This document shows positions 11,262-23,321 of a stretch of DNA of 64,000 nucleotides, in pieces. The first letter of the stretch is position 1. Every line of letters begins with the position of its first letter. The DNA is taken from NCBI GenBank assembly GCA_017607445.1, contig JAEVHH010000002.1, positions 4,455,501 through 4,519,500 of the forward strand. The letters run 5' to 3'. The notes under the pieces were generated by a model. That model did not search any database. It was not told the origin of the DNA and saw nothing but the letters and a program-made list of their open reading frames with translations. This DNA comes from Histoplasma ohiense. Its lineage: Eukaryota; Ascomycota; Eurotiomycetes; Onygenales; Ajellomycetaceae. The position numbers and the translations under genes were made by a program.

Positions 11262-11552
11262 GATGTATGTATGTATGTATAGATTTAATATTCTGAAGAA
11301 AATATAGACAGCATTTATATTTCAGAAACTTTCTGAAGAATATAAAGATGTATTACACTGAAGAGATTTCTATATACACAGAGAAAGAGAAAACAAAATT
11401 CAGATAATAACTTTTGAAAAGATTCAGCTCAGTAAAAAGGATTTTTCTGAGCTGTATATTTATTTCTGATTCAATGTATAATCATTTATAGTGGAGTTAT
11501 AATGTGATTCTCTGAAAGAACTGCTGCTGCTGTGTTTGAAAAACTTTATAGT
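11262..11552 (-). mobile_element. LINE 3' end fragment
   Basis: This is the reversed LINE 3' end. It has a GTAT-repeat tail, then sequence parallel to 16850-17120 in copy J (hairpin-like end, then the segment with AAACTTTATA). Gypsy copy C is inserted at its inner end, at 11553. Confidence 0.65.
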
Positions 11553-11938
11553 TGTAATGAGTTAGCACTTATTAGCAATTAATTTACACAATCAATTTCT
11601 GTCATTGCAATCTCATATAACTCTTAATGTTCTTCTGCTCTGTACTTCATACTTATGTAGTCTCTAATGATTCTTTCATGTAGCTCTCAATGATTTTTTC
11701 ACTCCACACTTTATATTTATATAGTTTCTAATAATTTTTTTATATAACTCTTAATATTCTTCTGCTCTGCACTTTACTGTGAAGCAGTTTCTGATATTCT
11801 TTTACTTTGAACTTTCTTCTATAAGAATCATCTTTGTACAATCTTTTCTTCTGATTTATTTTCTCTTTCTTTTCTTAATCAATTTGTAATCTGTAATTAG
11901 AATAGTATCAAATCATTAATTGAAGTATATCTGTTACA
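11553..11938 (+). repeat. 5' LTR of copy C (386 bp, shortened)
   Basis: Runs from TGTAATGAGTTAGC to CTGTTACA. It carries only about two of the internal 63-bp units plus a further small deletion, making it the shortest LTR of the family here. Confidence 0.75.
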
Positions 11939-12286
11939 TTACAAATTGATTCTTCTGCATTTAAGATCTGAGTGTTTTGTTATTAGTTTTTATATCTGAA
12001 TATATTGTTTACAGATCTGAGTATTTAATTATTACAAAAGATTTCTTATGAATCTGAATGTTCTTATTATTAATTATATAGACTGTTGTGTCTAAGCATC
12101 TGAGACATAATCAACTGTGTTCTACAAAGAGATCTGAGTGTCTATAAACTGTAATGCTGTGAATAGTGTTTATGAAGAAGCTTGATAAGCTTAGTGCTGC
12201 AATACTGTGAATAATGTCTGTGAGAGAATTGAGTGTCTACAAGTATTTCTTTTTCTTTTTTTTATTACATATTCTTAGATTTTAAA

Positions 12287-13297
12287 ATGAACTACAAACA
12301 ATTCTATAAACTTCCACTGCATTCAAACACAGTGGATGATAACTTAGATCTATGAAGTATTCTTCAGCAGCAAGTGCTACAAATGGCTGAATTGTAACAA
12401 TGATTTGTTGAGATGAGTACTTCTGTATTCACTGTTGCTTCTACACCCACATCTCATGAAAAGTTCTCAAGAGAGAAATTCTGAATCCTTGATAAATACA
12501 AAAGAGATTCAGCAATTTACCTCACATGGAAATCAAAAATGAACATCAAATTGAACATTGATGAACAAGCAATAGACTCACTATTCAATCAAGCATGATA
12601 TATTTATAGCAGATTGAATGATGATACATTAATGAAATTTCAATTCTGAATAAATCACTGTCAGAACAATCAGTGTATGTCTGAGCTAGTCTTTCAACAA
12701 CTCAACTCTCTCTTTCTCAATTCTACACTTCAAGTCAAGATATTAGACTGGCTTAATGAGACTCATCAGATAAATATTGTGTTGACAATTTATCTTTTTG
12801 AATTCAATCACAAGCTTCTAGAAGCAGATGGGTAAGACTGAGATGTTATTAAAATCAATATACTGTTCAAGAATTTGAACTTTCAGTTGCATAACTGAAG
12901 TGTAAAGTGTCTGAAGCTTTCAATATACAGTGAATTCTGTGCTGATCTTCATCTGTTGAACAATGATCTGTCTCAGTTTCACACACTTCAAAATCATAGA
13001 GGATTTCATTAAATAAATATGTACATTTCAAACTACTCTGCAGCACCTCTCATCTCTGAATCAGAATCAATAAACTGAGTTTCATATATGAATACAAATC
13101 ATCTGAAGATCTCTAACATTTCAGAGAAAAACATCATCAATCAAATCATCAAAGAAGTCTGCATACACTGTGACAAGTCAGAGCACTTTGCAAATCAATG
13201 TCTGAATATAATTGCTCTGAGTAAATTCTCCACACATGTGAACACTGCATTGTCTGTGAACAAATAAGAACAGAGAAATGAAGAGCTTTTATTCTAA
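12287..13297 (+). pseudogene. gypsy gag pseudogene, copy C
   Basis: Starts at the family's ATG (M-N-Y-K-Q-F-Y) and ends at the conserved TAA at 13295. It is one codon shorter than the 1014 nt of other copies. The knuckle C-I-H-C-D-K-S-E-H-F-A-N-Q-C is intact near 13160-13205. Several internal TGA and TAA codons disable it. Confidence 0.75.
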
Positions 13298-13754
13298 AAT
13301 ATAGATGAGAGCTCAAGAAGCAAAAAGCTAGATGAAAATTTAAACAGAAAATACAAATGAATGCAATTATGATTTCTATCATTGTAAATAATCTAATCAA
13401 TATATAAGCAATGATAGACAGTGGTTTTCTTCATTATGCTCTTATAGACATTCAGCTGATTGAAAAGCATAAACTTCAGTGTATCTTCTTTCTCAAACTG
13501 TGTAAGCTCAGTGAATTTGATGATCTCAGAGAATCTATCTTCTACAATATAGTAAGATTTAATGTCAATATAGAAGAATATAAGAAAAAGAATGTATATA
13601 TATACAAAATACAAAGTCTTGAGTATGATCTAATACTCAGTCTATCATGACTCACAGAATTTGAAACCTTGTTGAACACATACAATCACTGTCTTATTTT
13701 CTCAGAAGACAACTGTGTTTATAAGAAGAATGTTGATAGAATCACTGATCTCAC
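13264..13754 (+). pseudogene. gypsy pol 5' part (protease), copy C
   Basis: The -1 frame relative to gag contains the protease active site D-S-G near 13417-13425. It is cut off at 13754. Confidence 0.7.
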
Positions 13755-14038
13755 TGTAAGAGATAGTTTTAGATATAATTATAGAAGTAGTGTGAAGTAC
13801 ATATGTAGAATATTAAGAAGATAGCAATTTCTATTATTCAAAGCTAATCTCTGATCTTCTAAGATCTACAGATATCAGTGAATATTATATAGATAATGTT
13901 GTCATCATATCTCATTCTTCATATTCTATATCTTTCTATTATTATATAGCTATTTTCTAATATAGATATTTCTGTTGTGTCTATTACAATTATCTCTCTT
14001 TCTCAAAGGTCTGATCTTCAGAGCTTCTTATTGTAACA
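13755..14038 (+). repeat. copia-like LTR (284 bp)
   Basis: Runs from TGTAAGAGATAG to TTATTGTAACA, the TG..AACA form common in Ty1/copia LTRs. It is inserted in gypsy copy C after CTCAC. The bases after 14038 do not repeat CTCAC, so this may be a 5' LTR whose element is lost rather than a clean solo LTR. Confidence 0.5.
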
Positions 14039-14738
14039 TGTGAAGTTTATAGTGTATGCTGTATGATTGATGTTGTATAAAGTTTGCAGAATTGAGCTGA
14101 ATTAATTGTTGAGATTAATTCTGAAGTGCTGCTGTTTCAGAAGAATATTTTTCCATCTCTGATGTTATTGCAGTTCAATCATGATTTAGACACAATCTCT
14201 GAACCTCTTTTCTTTAACTTTTACATCAAAAATTGTACTCTTAACAAATTCATCACCAACATCACCATCAACAATTTTTTATTTAAAAAGAATATATCAA
14301 TTTATCAAACAAAGTACACTGTATTCTTCTATGCAATTTTTATTGTGAAATTTGAAGTTTTGATTGTGTGATTGTGTTTTTCATTTTGAGTCAAGTTTTG
14401 TGTTGTTGCAATTTCTTTGATCAACATTGCAATATTGATTTCAATTTTCAATATCTGTTTTTCTTTCTTGTTTTTTTTGCTTCTTCTTCTTCTTTGAACA
14501 AGGCCTTGGTACTAATTTAAGATTATGATAGAATGTCAGAATCAGCTGTTTCTGTTGCTGATTTGAAGTCTATGAAGAGTGATATACTGTCTGTCATTGA
14601 GAGCATTTGCTTGAGTTGTCTGAAGAGGTTGCAAAACCCTTCAGTATACTCTTGCTTTGTGAATGATGAGTGAACATGCTGTCATGCCTGCTATATATTA
14701 AATAGAAGTTGTGCTGCTGTAAGTTTTCTTAAACCATT
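14039..14738. other. AT-rich unassigned sequence upstream of LINE K
   Basis: No motif recognised. An 81-codon ORF at 14126-14371 has no familiar feature. The segment from about 14500 may belong to a LINE 5' region, but LINE copy M does not share it. Confidence 0.3.
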
Positions 14739-16830
14739 CTTACAACTACTCATAAACATAGAGATACATTTGAATTTTCCACTTTTCTAACTGTTTTTTA
14801 TATAATTTTAACCCTTCAACTCATTCAATATCATCACACACTCTTTGTGATTACTCTACATGTGTGTACTGCACAGATTGAGTGGTCATGAAGCTTTCAA
14901 TGCCCTCTCATCCACTCAAGAACATTGATATAGTCTACATCAAATCACTGAAGCCAGAGTCACTGATCAATTTTGTCATTGAAAAGATTGATAAAAGACA
15001 GAGAAAGACTGTTACAATGTCTTTTTCAATTCTCAAAGAAGTCAGTGACAGCATCTTTACAGTCATCTCTCAGCTGCAGAAGCAGTTTGAGAAGTCTCAA
15101 TAGCAACAGAATCAGTAACAGAAAACTCTCATCAGATTAACAAAAATTCTGAATAGCTGAGTTGAGAAGAAGAAGTAGTCAGTCAGTTAGAACTTTGCTC
15201 AAATTTTCTATAAGAGATTCATCACATATGTAACAGCAGATCTGAATGCAGCATCAACTCTGAAAGAAAATATTGTTTCAGATACTCATTCACAGTCAAA
15301 TTCAGCAAAGACAATTGTGAGAAAGCTGATTATCTGAGCAGATATTGTGCAGAAAAAGAAAAACTCTGCTCTTTCTGAAGTTATTTCTATCAAAACTGTG
15401 ATTTTCTCAGCAGATATAGCTAATGAAGTCAGTCTACAGCTCAAGAACATCAGTCAGTCAAGAAGCTTCACAGAAAGTACAAAACAGCAGAAGAATTCAT
15501 AAATTCTCATTATTCTTCAGTCAAAGAAACAGATTGTCTGACTGCAGCTATATACTGTATGACAGACAATCATTGCAAACATTCAGAGAGTGAGAAATGT
15601 GGCTAATATGCTGAAGATGAAGCTTATCAGAACAGATTGAGTGATTATATTAAGCAATAGAAGTATATATAACATTCTGATTACTGAGAAGACAGTGACT
15701 ACTCTCTATAAAGTTCTTAACATCACAGAGATTCAGCTATCAGAGCAGTGATACAATTATACTGTCTCAGAGATCTCAGAATTTGTTCAGAACTAAAAAA
15801 AGATAAAAATTCTCACAGATAAAATAATTGAGAGAGAGATTCTAACTCAGATAAAGATAAAATCAGTGAGCTGTCAACTCTTGTAATGTGAAGTGAATTT
15901 TAAGATGAAGAAGATTACATGAATTGTCTTCTTTCTCATCTCAGTGAAAGACTTCTCACTTTTCAATGTCAGTGAGAAAGTCAGACTGATTGAGAAAAGA
16001 TCTCTAACAGTGAGATATAACTCAGAATATCAGAGATACTGTCATTTATCAAAGTATGTGCAACTGATGAGATGCTCCAACTGCAGCAAACTCACAAGTC
16101 AGTATAAGAAATCAACAGATATGAAGTATAAAAAAGCATCATAATATATCAACTGCTGTCAATTCTATTCAGCTGAACATCAGCACTGCTCTGTCACACT
16201 CAGATATATAAATAATATTCTCAGATATCTAACTCAAAAGAAGCTAGCAACTGTCTGCTGTCTTGATAACAGATGTTACAGAGATGCTCAGAAGTGGCAA
16301 TTATCATCAGTGCAGTCAGTATCAATGATTGCAGTGATGATATCTACATCAATCACTCAATCAATTCAGTCAACACAGCTCACTGAGCTAGCATTCTGCA
16401 AGCAGATGACTACTCAGAGTTTTATCAGTGAAGAAAATACTATCTGATAGATGATCTGCATCAGATAACATTCAGTCTGCACAGCAGAGCAGTGATACAA
16501 TCAAGCAGTCAAAAAACAATCTAATCTCAGTATATGAACAGCAGATCTGAGATTCTTCAATCTCATCTCACAGATGAACTTCAGCAGCAGTTTATTAAAT
16601 AACTTCTTATACTAGAACATCAACATCAGCAATGCAGCTGATACTGCAGAAACAATCAGCAGAAAAATCACTCTCTACAGATTTTCTGAATAAATACAAT
16701 CAAAACAGTTCTCTGTCACACAGCAGCTCTACAACTTGCTTTTGAGCAGAGCTGTAAAATGATCTGTATACAGAAGCTTTACATACATTCTGATATCAAG
16801 ACTTTTAATCACTCAGTATATGAGTGCTTT
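14739..16830 (+). mobile_element. LINE copy K, 5' part (ORF1)
   Basis: Matches LINE copy M from TTACAACTACTC at about 14739 (about 54990 in M) through ORF1 to the start of the endonuclease region. It stops at GAGTGCTTT, where the reversed 3' tail of copy J begins. The continuation seen in copy L at about 48863 (GCATCCATAG) is not found on the far side of J. Confidence 0.75.
14888..16440 (+). pseudogene. LINE ORF1 (gag-like) pseudogene, copy K
   Basis: Begins M-K-L-S-M-P-S-H-P-L-K and carries a coiled-coil-like Gln/Lys stretch near 15060-15120. A Cys/His-rich nucleic-acid-binding region lies at about 16065-16200 (C-S-N-C ... I-N-C-C ... E-H-Q-H-C). Numerous stops, including CAG to TAG and TGA. 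ORF1 proteins of this type bind LINE RNA. Copy M has a better-preserved version. Confidence 0.65.
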
Positions 16831-19668
16831 GTTTGTTTGTTTGTATTGATTTAACATTCTGGAGAAAACACAGACAGTGTCTGTGTTTCAGAAGCCTTCT
16901 GAAGGGTATGAAAACATGCTATACTGAAGAGATTTCTATATACACAGAGAGAGAGAAAACAGAATTCAGATGACAATTCTTGAGAAAACTCAGCTCATTG
17001 AAAAGAATTTTTTCTAAGCTACACATTCACTTCTGATCTGATGTATGATTATTCATGATGAAGCTATAGTGTGGTTTCTGAGAGAATCACTACTGCTGTG
17101 TCTGAAAGACTTTATAATGAATGAAAAGAAATAACTTCTTCAGTTGATCTGAGAACTGTCTGCACTTCTAACAACAGAAGAAAAATAGATGAGATAGATA
17201 AAAAAAAAAAAAGAAAAAAGAAATATTCTGAAAAGAAAAATAAAGAGAAAAGTGAAGAAAAATTTTGTGTCATCTGTGACATCTTGCAGTTATATGACTC
17301 AGTATAAGTCTGAGAGAAGAGAGAGAAGAGAGCACTGAAGAAGATTGTGAGAGAAAAAAAATGAAGAAAGACCGAAAGAGCAGTGAGAAAAGAAAAGAAG
17401 AGTGTTTATATCAATAGAGATTAGAATCAGTGAAGAAAAGCAAAGCAGAATGTGTATAGATATCATACTAACAGTTGAAAATATATCAACTGAGTCAGTA
17501 TACAGACTGTACTGATTACACCATAGCTAGTTGAAATAGATAAATCAATCATACTGATTGAATCATTTGCATCAGTTGAATTGATTGAATTGATTGAATT
17601 GATTGTATCAATTGTACTGTTTGTACTGTTTGTACTGATTGAATTGATTGAATTGATTGTACTGATTGAGCTGATTGTACTGATTGAACTGATTGTACTG
17701 TTTATATCAATTGTATTGATTGAATCTATTATACTGATTGAATCAGTTGTACTGAATGTTGTGCTATCTGTATCATCTTTATAGACTTGGAACTGCTGTG
17801 AGAGACTGTCAGATGATGTATACTCAAACAGCTGTATTATCTTATATAGTACTATATATAGAACTGTATGTAATCAAGCAGTTCTACAAAGTCTGTAGAG
17901 ATCAGAGATTCTAGATAGATAATAGCTGTCATCTGATTGTGTGACTGTGCTACTGATCTCTTGAGTCAGTGAGAAAAGTGTTTCTATAAATATTGACAGT
18001 ATCAAATATTCTGAGCTTTTGTTGTGTCTATAGATATAGATGAGCCTCACATCTGCATGCTGAAAGCATCTGTGGTATCAGAAGAAGTTTTCATGAGAGA
18101 AGTGAAGTGCAAGTCAGCAGTGAAGAGTATGTTATAATATAATGAGCTCTGAAAAAATTTTTACTTGATATTTCACAGTCAGTCTGTTGAATCTTCAGCT
18201 CTGATATCAGTCAGAGAGCTTTTCACAGATTCTATTTCATCACTCTTACTTTATCTTTTGACTGAGCTGCTTGATCACTGTGTGAATCTCACTGACTGTG
18301 AGTATGATTTCAAGTTTATAGACTGAGACTGTAGTAGATGAGATCATTCATTTAGTCAGACAGTCTGCTTTCTCATTGTTCTCTATTCTTATATACTCAG
18401 AGACTCATTTCAGACTCATATTATGTTGTCTGAGAAGCTCATAACAGCAGCTGTAGATTCAGTTCAAGAAGACTGCTGCACTGTCTTATATATCTCAGAT
18501 GACTGAGATATTATCAAGATAGAGTCAGATCTGAGAGTTGATGCTGTCATCTATAACACAGAGTAGAAGCTTCACTACACACTCTAATACACAGCAGATG
18601 TCAACTGTCTCAGCATTGAAGATATATAATATAGAGCTCAGTACAGCTGAGAAGCTGATCAGCTGTTTATTTCTCTGATAGACTATAAAGTTATAGTTTA
18701 TTCATCTGCTGTTGTCAAGAATTTGTTCTGATTCATCTGAGAAAATATATAAATCTATTGAAGATTGATTTTCTTATTATTTCTTGAATATCTAAGCAGT
18801 ATTCTTTTTGTCTATACTCTCTGTGGAGTCTGTCTCACATCTCTCTGAGTAGTGTGGAATGATAAGTGTGAATCTATTGACTGCAGACAGCAGCACTTTC
18901 AATCTCTGAATCTTGATCTTCAGATACTGTCAGATTTCAGCTTCTCTTTTATATATGATCATTGAAGAAGCTATTTATAAAATCAGTGAATGTTTTTTAT
19001 TCATCATCTGAAGTCTTATTGTAAAACATATTTTGATCTTCTTCAGAGCTATCATTGCTGATGAAAACTCAGCATCTCAGTATAGAGTTGTGATGAATAT
19101 TGTACAGAAAACTGAAAGAATTTCTCTGATTATTATAATAAGTATCTTTTCAATTGTTTTTATATATTATTTCAGACAGAAGCTGATCTCTTCATTTCTG
19201 CTCATGTATTTTACTGACTGCATGCAGCCACTGTACCAAGTCTCTGTGCTATAGTGCAGTAAGAGAATTATATAGATGATAACTGTCTTTCACAGAACAT
19301 CTGCTGAAAACTCATCTCTGATTTTCTCTAGACTTTGAATATACTGAGTCACAGTTCTTGTCTTCTTTGTCTGAGCAGAGATATATAATCTTCAGATGAA
19401 TCTTCTGTCAAAATATATACTCAATCAGCAGAGTACTAACTTCTATTCAGCTGAGACAATGACAGAGTATATGATCAGATTCTCTGATACAATCACTGAC
19501 AGTGTTTCATTGTATCACTTTCTTGTGAGATGAATTATTTCAAGTTTCTCTGATATAAAGATCATTTTATTTATCTTTCTTCATCTCAGAATACTCTGTA
19601 TATTATGACTGAGAAGAATAGCATTGTTGTTAAATGAATGTGTAGCTCATCAAGTGTTCAGATCATGA
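16831..19668 (-). mobile_element. LINE copy J, 5'-truncated, 3' half
   Basis: The reversed 3' half of the LINE. It has the tail at 16831, the 3' end, a long 3' untranslated part with a 9-bp minisatellite (about 17560-17775), RNase H (about 18300-18760) and the RT C-terminal part. It ends at the RT catalytic box near 19660. It parallels copy L from about 50640 to 53461 throughout; for example 19060 corresponds to 51250. 5' truncation is typical of target-primed insertion. Heavily decayed. Confidence 0.75.
17560..17775. repeat. 9-bp minisatellite in LINE 3' region (copy J)
   Basis: Tandem 9-bp units of the type ATTGATTGA/ACTGATTGT, the reverse complement of CAGTTCAAT/CAGTACAAT in copy L. The repeat creates a low-complexity Ile/Leu/Val ORF with no coding meaning. 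Confidence 0.7.
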
Positions 19669-19955
19669 CTATTACTCAACAGACTGTCTCTCAAAGATTG
19701 AGCAATTAGAAACTGTGAGGTGTAGTGACAGTGTGAAGAGTAACAGTAGAAGATAGTTTATAGTGTAGCGTAATATAGTGTAGCTAATCACTAAGGAAGA
19801 AAAGAAAGAGAAAGAAGATGTGCGAAATACATACATCAATATATATATATATATAGAAATAGCGGTAGCGAGAGTATAATGGAAAGAGATAAGAATAAGC
19901 GAAGATAATAAGGAAATAATAAATGAGTGCATTACATTCACTGTCATTTCTTTTT
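19669..19955. other. CpG-retaining patch, possible small insertion
   Basis: This short stretch keeps several CpGs (about 19768-19905), unlike all neighbouring sequence. It also holds a (TA)n run at 19840-19856. TGACAGTG at 19726 and CACTGTCA at 19939 form inverted ends. No coding capacity. It may be a young miniature element or part of an LTR. Confidence 0.35.
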
Positions 19956-21238
19956 TTTATTTCAGATATTCTCTATACATCAGTGTATTCAGTTCTATAA
20001 TATTCAGATGTTTGTTCATTTTCTCTTCTATATTTATCTTTTTATCTTCATTCTATTTAGCTCTTATAGAATTCAGAGAATTATCTAATACAGACAATTC
20101 ATCTATTTCAGAGATTTTTAGTAGTTAATTAGTGAGCATTTCTGATTCTATTAATTCTTTTAGTTTTTTGATTTCTTCTCTTGAAGATGATTACAGCAAT
20201 CTTTTGTATTATAATTCTGTCAGCTACAGTGAAAGCATGTTCTGTGTTTATGATATCAGACTACTCACTCTGACAAATTCTTCTTGAAAGGGTTCAGAGC
20301 TTTCACAATAGCATTGAGATCAATATTCAACACATTCAGATGTTTTAATGATAAAGCAGTGAATGTAGATATGAGTCTATTTACATTTATCTGCATCTTC
20401 ACTACTTACTTTTACAGCTTATGCATTTGTTTTCTCAAAAATAGTGTTTTGTACATCTTCTTCATCATCTGTGGCTGTGGGTTAAGACACTTTCACTCAG
20501 TATATAGATTGATATCTAAGCTGTGTATGAAGATTTGTAGACAGAAAAATATCAGAAATTCATGATTCATTATAAAATAATATAAACTGAAATAAATATA
20601 GTACAATATGAGATTTTCTTCTTGTTTGCATTCTATAAAGCATTCATAATATTTGTCTTTGACATCTAATTTTTCAAAGTTATGCAGAATTCATCTTGTG
20701 AAATCATCTTACTTCTGTAATAACTTACATTTATCAGATACATTTATATTCAACTTCTCAGCTATCATTCAAAAAGATCTAGCTTTTCTCTTGAGAATAG
20801 ATACTGTATATAAAATCTGCTGTAATTCAGTGAATTGCTGTTCTATAAACTCACACTTCATATAATAGTGTGAATATATCTGATTCAATCAATTGAGAGT
20901 GGTGTTGTTCTTACACTCATCATCAAAATGTAATGAATTAGATAGATTGTTTGATTTGATATATTTCATAATAATTGACATATTCTCAGAGAACACTGTT
21001 CATGCTGTGTATACTGAGTCAGAGTTGTTAGATAAGATGTTGATGTTTGAGAAATTGATTAAGTTATACAATGAAATCTCAAACATTGCTGAATGTTTGA
21101 TTTTGAGATGTATATACTTCAGTTTTTGATGTAGATCAGTCATCTGAATATCTCACTCATTTCTGATATTTATAAAACTATCTACAAAACTCACAGCATT
21201 CACTGTTTATTGCTGAGCAGCTTTCATACACCGATATT
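19956..21238 (-). pseudogene. gag-like retrotransposon remnant, possibly copia
   Basis: On the minus strand near 20185-20245 a decayed knuckle C-F-H-C-(x4)-Y-(x4)-C can be read, with the expected His replaced by Tyr. Upstream (20250-21130) is a degenerate coding-like region that could be a copia-type capsid domain. No pol domain or LTR pair is recognised. Gypsy copy B is inserted at 21239. Family assignment is tentative. Confidence 0.4.
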
Positions 21239-21708
21239 TATGATGAATTAATATCTGTTAGTAATTAACTTACGCAATCAACTTCTCTTCTGCATTCACT
21301 TGTTTCTGATTATTGTGATCTCATGTAACTCTCAATGTTCTTTCACTTCATACTTCATACTCATATAGTCTCTAACAATTCTTCTGCATAGCTTTTAATA
21401 TTCTCTCATTTTATACTCTGTGCTTATGTAGTCTCTAACAATTCTTCTGTGTAGCTTTCAATGATTTTTTCACTTCATACTCTACATTTATATAGTTTCT
21501 AATGATTCTTCTGTATAGTTTTTAATATTTCTTCACTTCACACTTTATTGTAAAGTGACTTCTGATATTCTTTCATCTCAAACTTTTCTCTATAAGAACT
21601 CTCTTTGTACAATTTTTTCTTCTGATTTCTTTTCTCTTTTTTTCTTAATCAATTCATAATCTGTAATTAGAATAGTATCAAATTGTTAATCAAAGTATAT
21701 CTGTTATA
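21239..21708 (+). repeat. 5' LTR of copy B (470 bp, three 63-bp units)
   Basis: The first bases read TATGATG, so the usual TGTG has a G-to-A change; the end reads CTGTTATA. It is one 63-bp unit shorter than the 534-bp form. Confidence 0.75.
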
Positions 21709-22064
21709 TTATGAATTGATTCTTCTGCATTTAAGATCTGAGTGTCTCATTATTGGTTTTTATACTCAAGTATGTCATTTACAGATCTGAGTATCTAGTC
21801 ATTACAAAAGATCTCTCATGAGCTTAAGTGCTCTTATTATTAGTTATATAGACTGTTGTGTCTAAGTATCTGAGATATAATTGACTGTGTTCTACAAAGA
21901 GATCTGAGTGTCTATGAACTGTAATACTGTGAATAGCATTCACAAAGAAGTTTGATAAGCTTAGCACTGCAACACTGTAAATAGTGTCTGTGAGAGAACT
22001 GAGTGTCTACAAGTATTTCTTTTTCTACTTTTTTTATTATTATTATATGTTTTTAGACATTGAA

Positions 22065-22407
22065 ATGAACTACAAACAATTTTACAAACACCAACTGCAT
22101 TCAAACACAGTGGATGATAACTTAGATCTACAAAGCATTCTCCAGCAGCAGATACTACAGATGATCAAATTGTAATAATGATTTATTGAGATGAGTATTT
22201 TCACATTCATCATTTCTTCTACATTCATATCTTACAAAAAGCTCTCAAGAGAGAAGCTTTCAATTCTTGACAAATATGAGAGAGATCTAACACTCTATCT
22301 TATGTGGAAGTCAAAAGTGAATGTCAAATTGAACATCAATGAACAAGCAATAGACTCACTATCTAATCAGGTGTGGTATATTCATAGCAGATTGAATGGC
22401 AATGCAT
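22065..22407 (+). pseudogene. gypsy gag pseudogene, copy B, first segment
   Basis: ATG at 22065. The 343 nt here plus 671 nt at 47060-47730 give 1014 nt, the exact family length, once copy D and one target duplication are removed. Confidence 0.8.
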
Positions 22408-22941
22408 TGTGACAGGTTAGCACCCGTTAGTAATTAACTTACACAACCAACTCCCCTTCTGCACCCGCTTGTTCCTGGCTGTTGTGACCTCACATAACCC
22501 TCAATGTTCTTCCGCTCCATGCTCTGCACTCACATAGTTTCTAACAATTCTTCTGTGTAGCTCTTAACATTCTTCCACTCTGTGCTCTGTGCTTGTGTAG
22601 TCTCTAATGATTCTTTCACATAGCTTCTAACATTCTTCTGCTCTGTGTTCTGTGCTTGTATAGTCTCTAACAATTCTTCTGTGTAGCTTTCAATGATTCC
22701 CCCATCCCATGCTCCACACTTGTGTAGTTTCTAACAATTCTTACACATATCTCTTAATGTTCTTCCACTCTGCACTTCACTGTGGAGTGGCTTCTGATAT
22801 TCTTTCACTCTGAACTTTTCTCTATAAGAATCCCCTTTGTATAATCTTTTCTTCTGATTTCTTTTCTCTTTCTTTCCTTAATCAATTCATAATCTGTAAT
22901 TAGAATAGTATCAAATCATTAATCAAAGTACATCTGTTACA
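22408..22941 (+). repeat. 5' LTR of copy D (534 bp)
   Basis: Runs from TGTGACAGG to CTGTTACA. A TATA-like TATAAG lies at 22823-22828. A pyrimidine-rich tract then precedes AATCAATTCATAA (22880-22892), the proposed transcript start and self-primer. Four 63-bp units. Confidence 0.9.
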
Positions 22942-22954
22942 TTATGAATTGATT
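22942..22954 (+). other. primer-binding site, complementary to own LTR
   Basis: TTATGAATTGATT immediately after the LTR is the exact reverse complement of 22880-22892. No 3'-tRNA complement (TGG...) is seen at the LTR edge. Confidence 0.7.
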
Positions 22955-23321
22955 CTTCTGCATTCAAGATCTGAGTGTCTTGTTATTAGTTCTTATATCT
23001 GAGTGTATTGTTATCAATTCTTACATTCAAGTGCATTGTTTACAGATCTGAGTGTCTAGTTATTACAAGAGATTTCTTATGAATCTGAGTGTCTCTATTG
23101 TTAGTTATATAGACTGTTGTGTCTAAGTGTCTGAGACATAATTGACTGTATTCTATGAGGTCTGAGTGTCTATGAACTGTAACACTGTGAATAGTGTTCA
23201 CAAAGAAGCTTGACTAAGCTTAGCACTGCAACACTGTAAATAGTGTCTGTGAGAGAACTGAGTATCTACAAGTATTTCTTTGTCTTTTTATTATTATTAT
23301 TACATATTCTTAGATATTGAA

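Larger units (their letters stand above)
11553..13754 (+). mobile_element. Ty3/gypsy copy C, 3' truncated
   Basis: 5' LTR, leader, gag and the first part of pol up to shortly after the protease. A copia-like LTR starts at 13755 and the rest of the element is not found beyond it. It was inserted into a LINE 3' fragment. The PBS is intact: 11939-11951 is an exact complement of 11877-11889 in its LTR. Confidence 0.82.
21239..22407 (+). mobile_element. Ty3/gypsy copy B, left part (outermost host of the nest)
   Basis: 5' LTR, leader and the first third of gag. It is interrupted at 22407 by copy D and resumes at 47060. The flanking TGCAT (22403-22407 and 47055-47059) is D's target duplication. Its PBS 21709-21721 is an exact complement of 21647-21659. 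The 3' part of B is lost beyond 48191. Confidence 0.88.

Noticed and set aside
17560..17775. Regular short repeats resembling a CRISPR array
   Set aside because: The units are 9 bp and contiguous with no unique spacers, and this is a eukaryotic genome.
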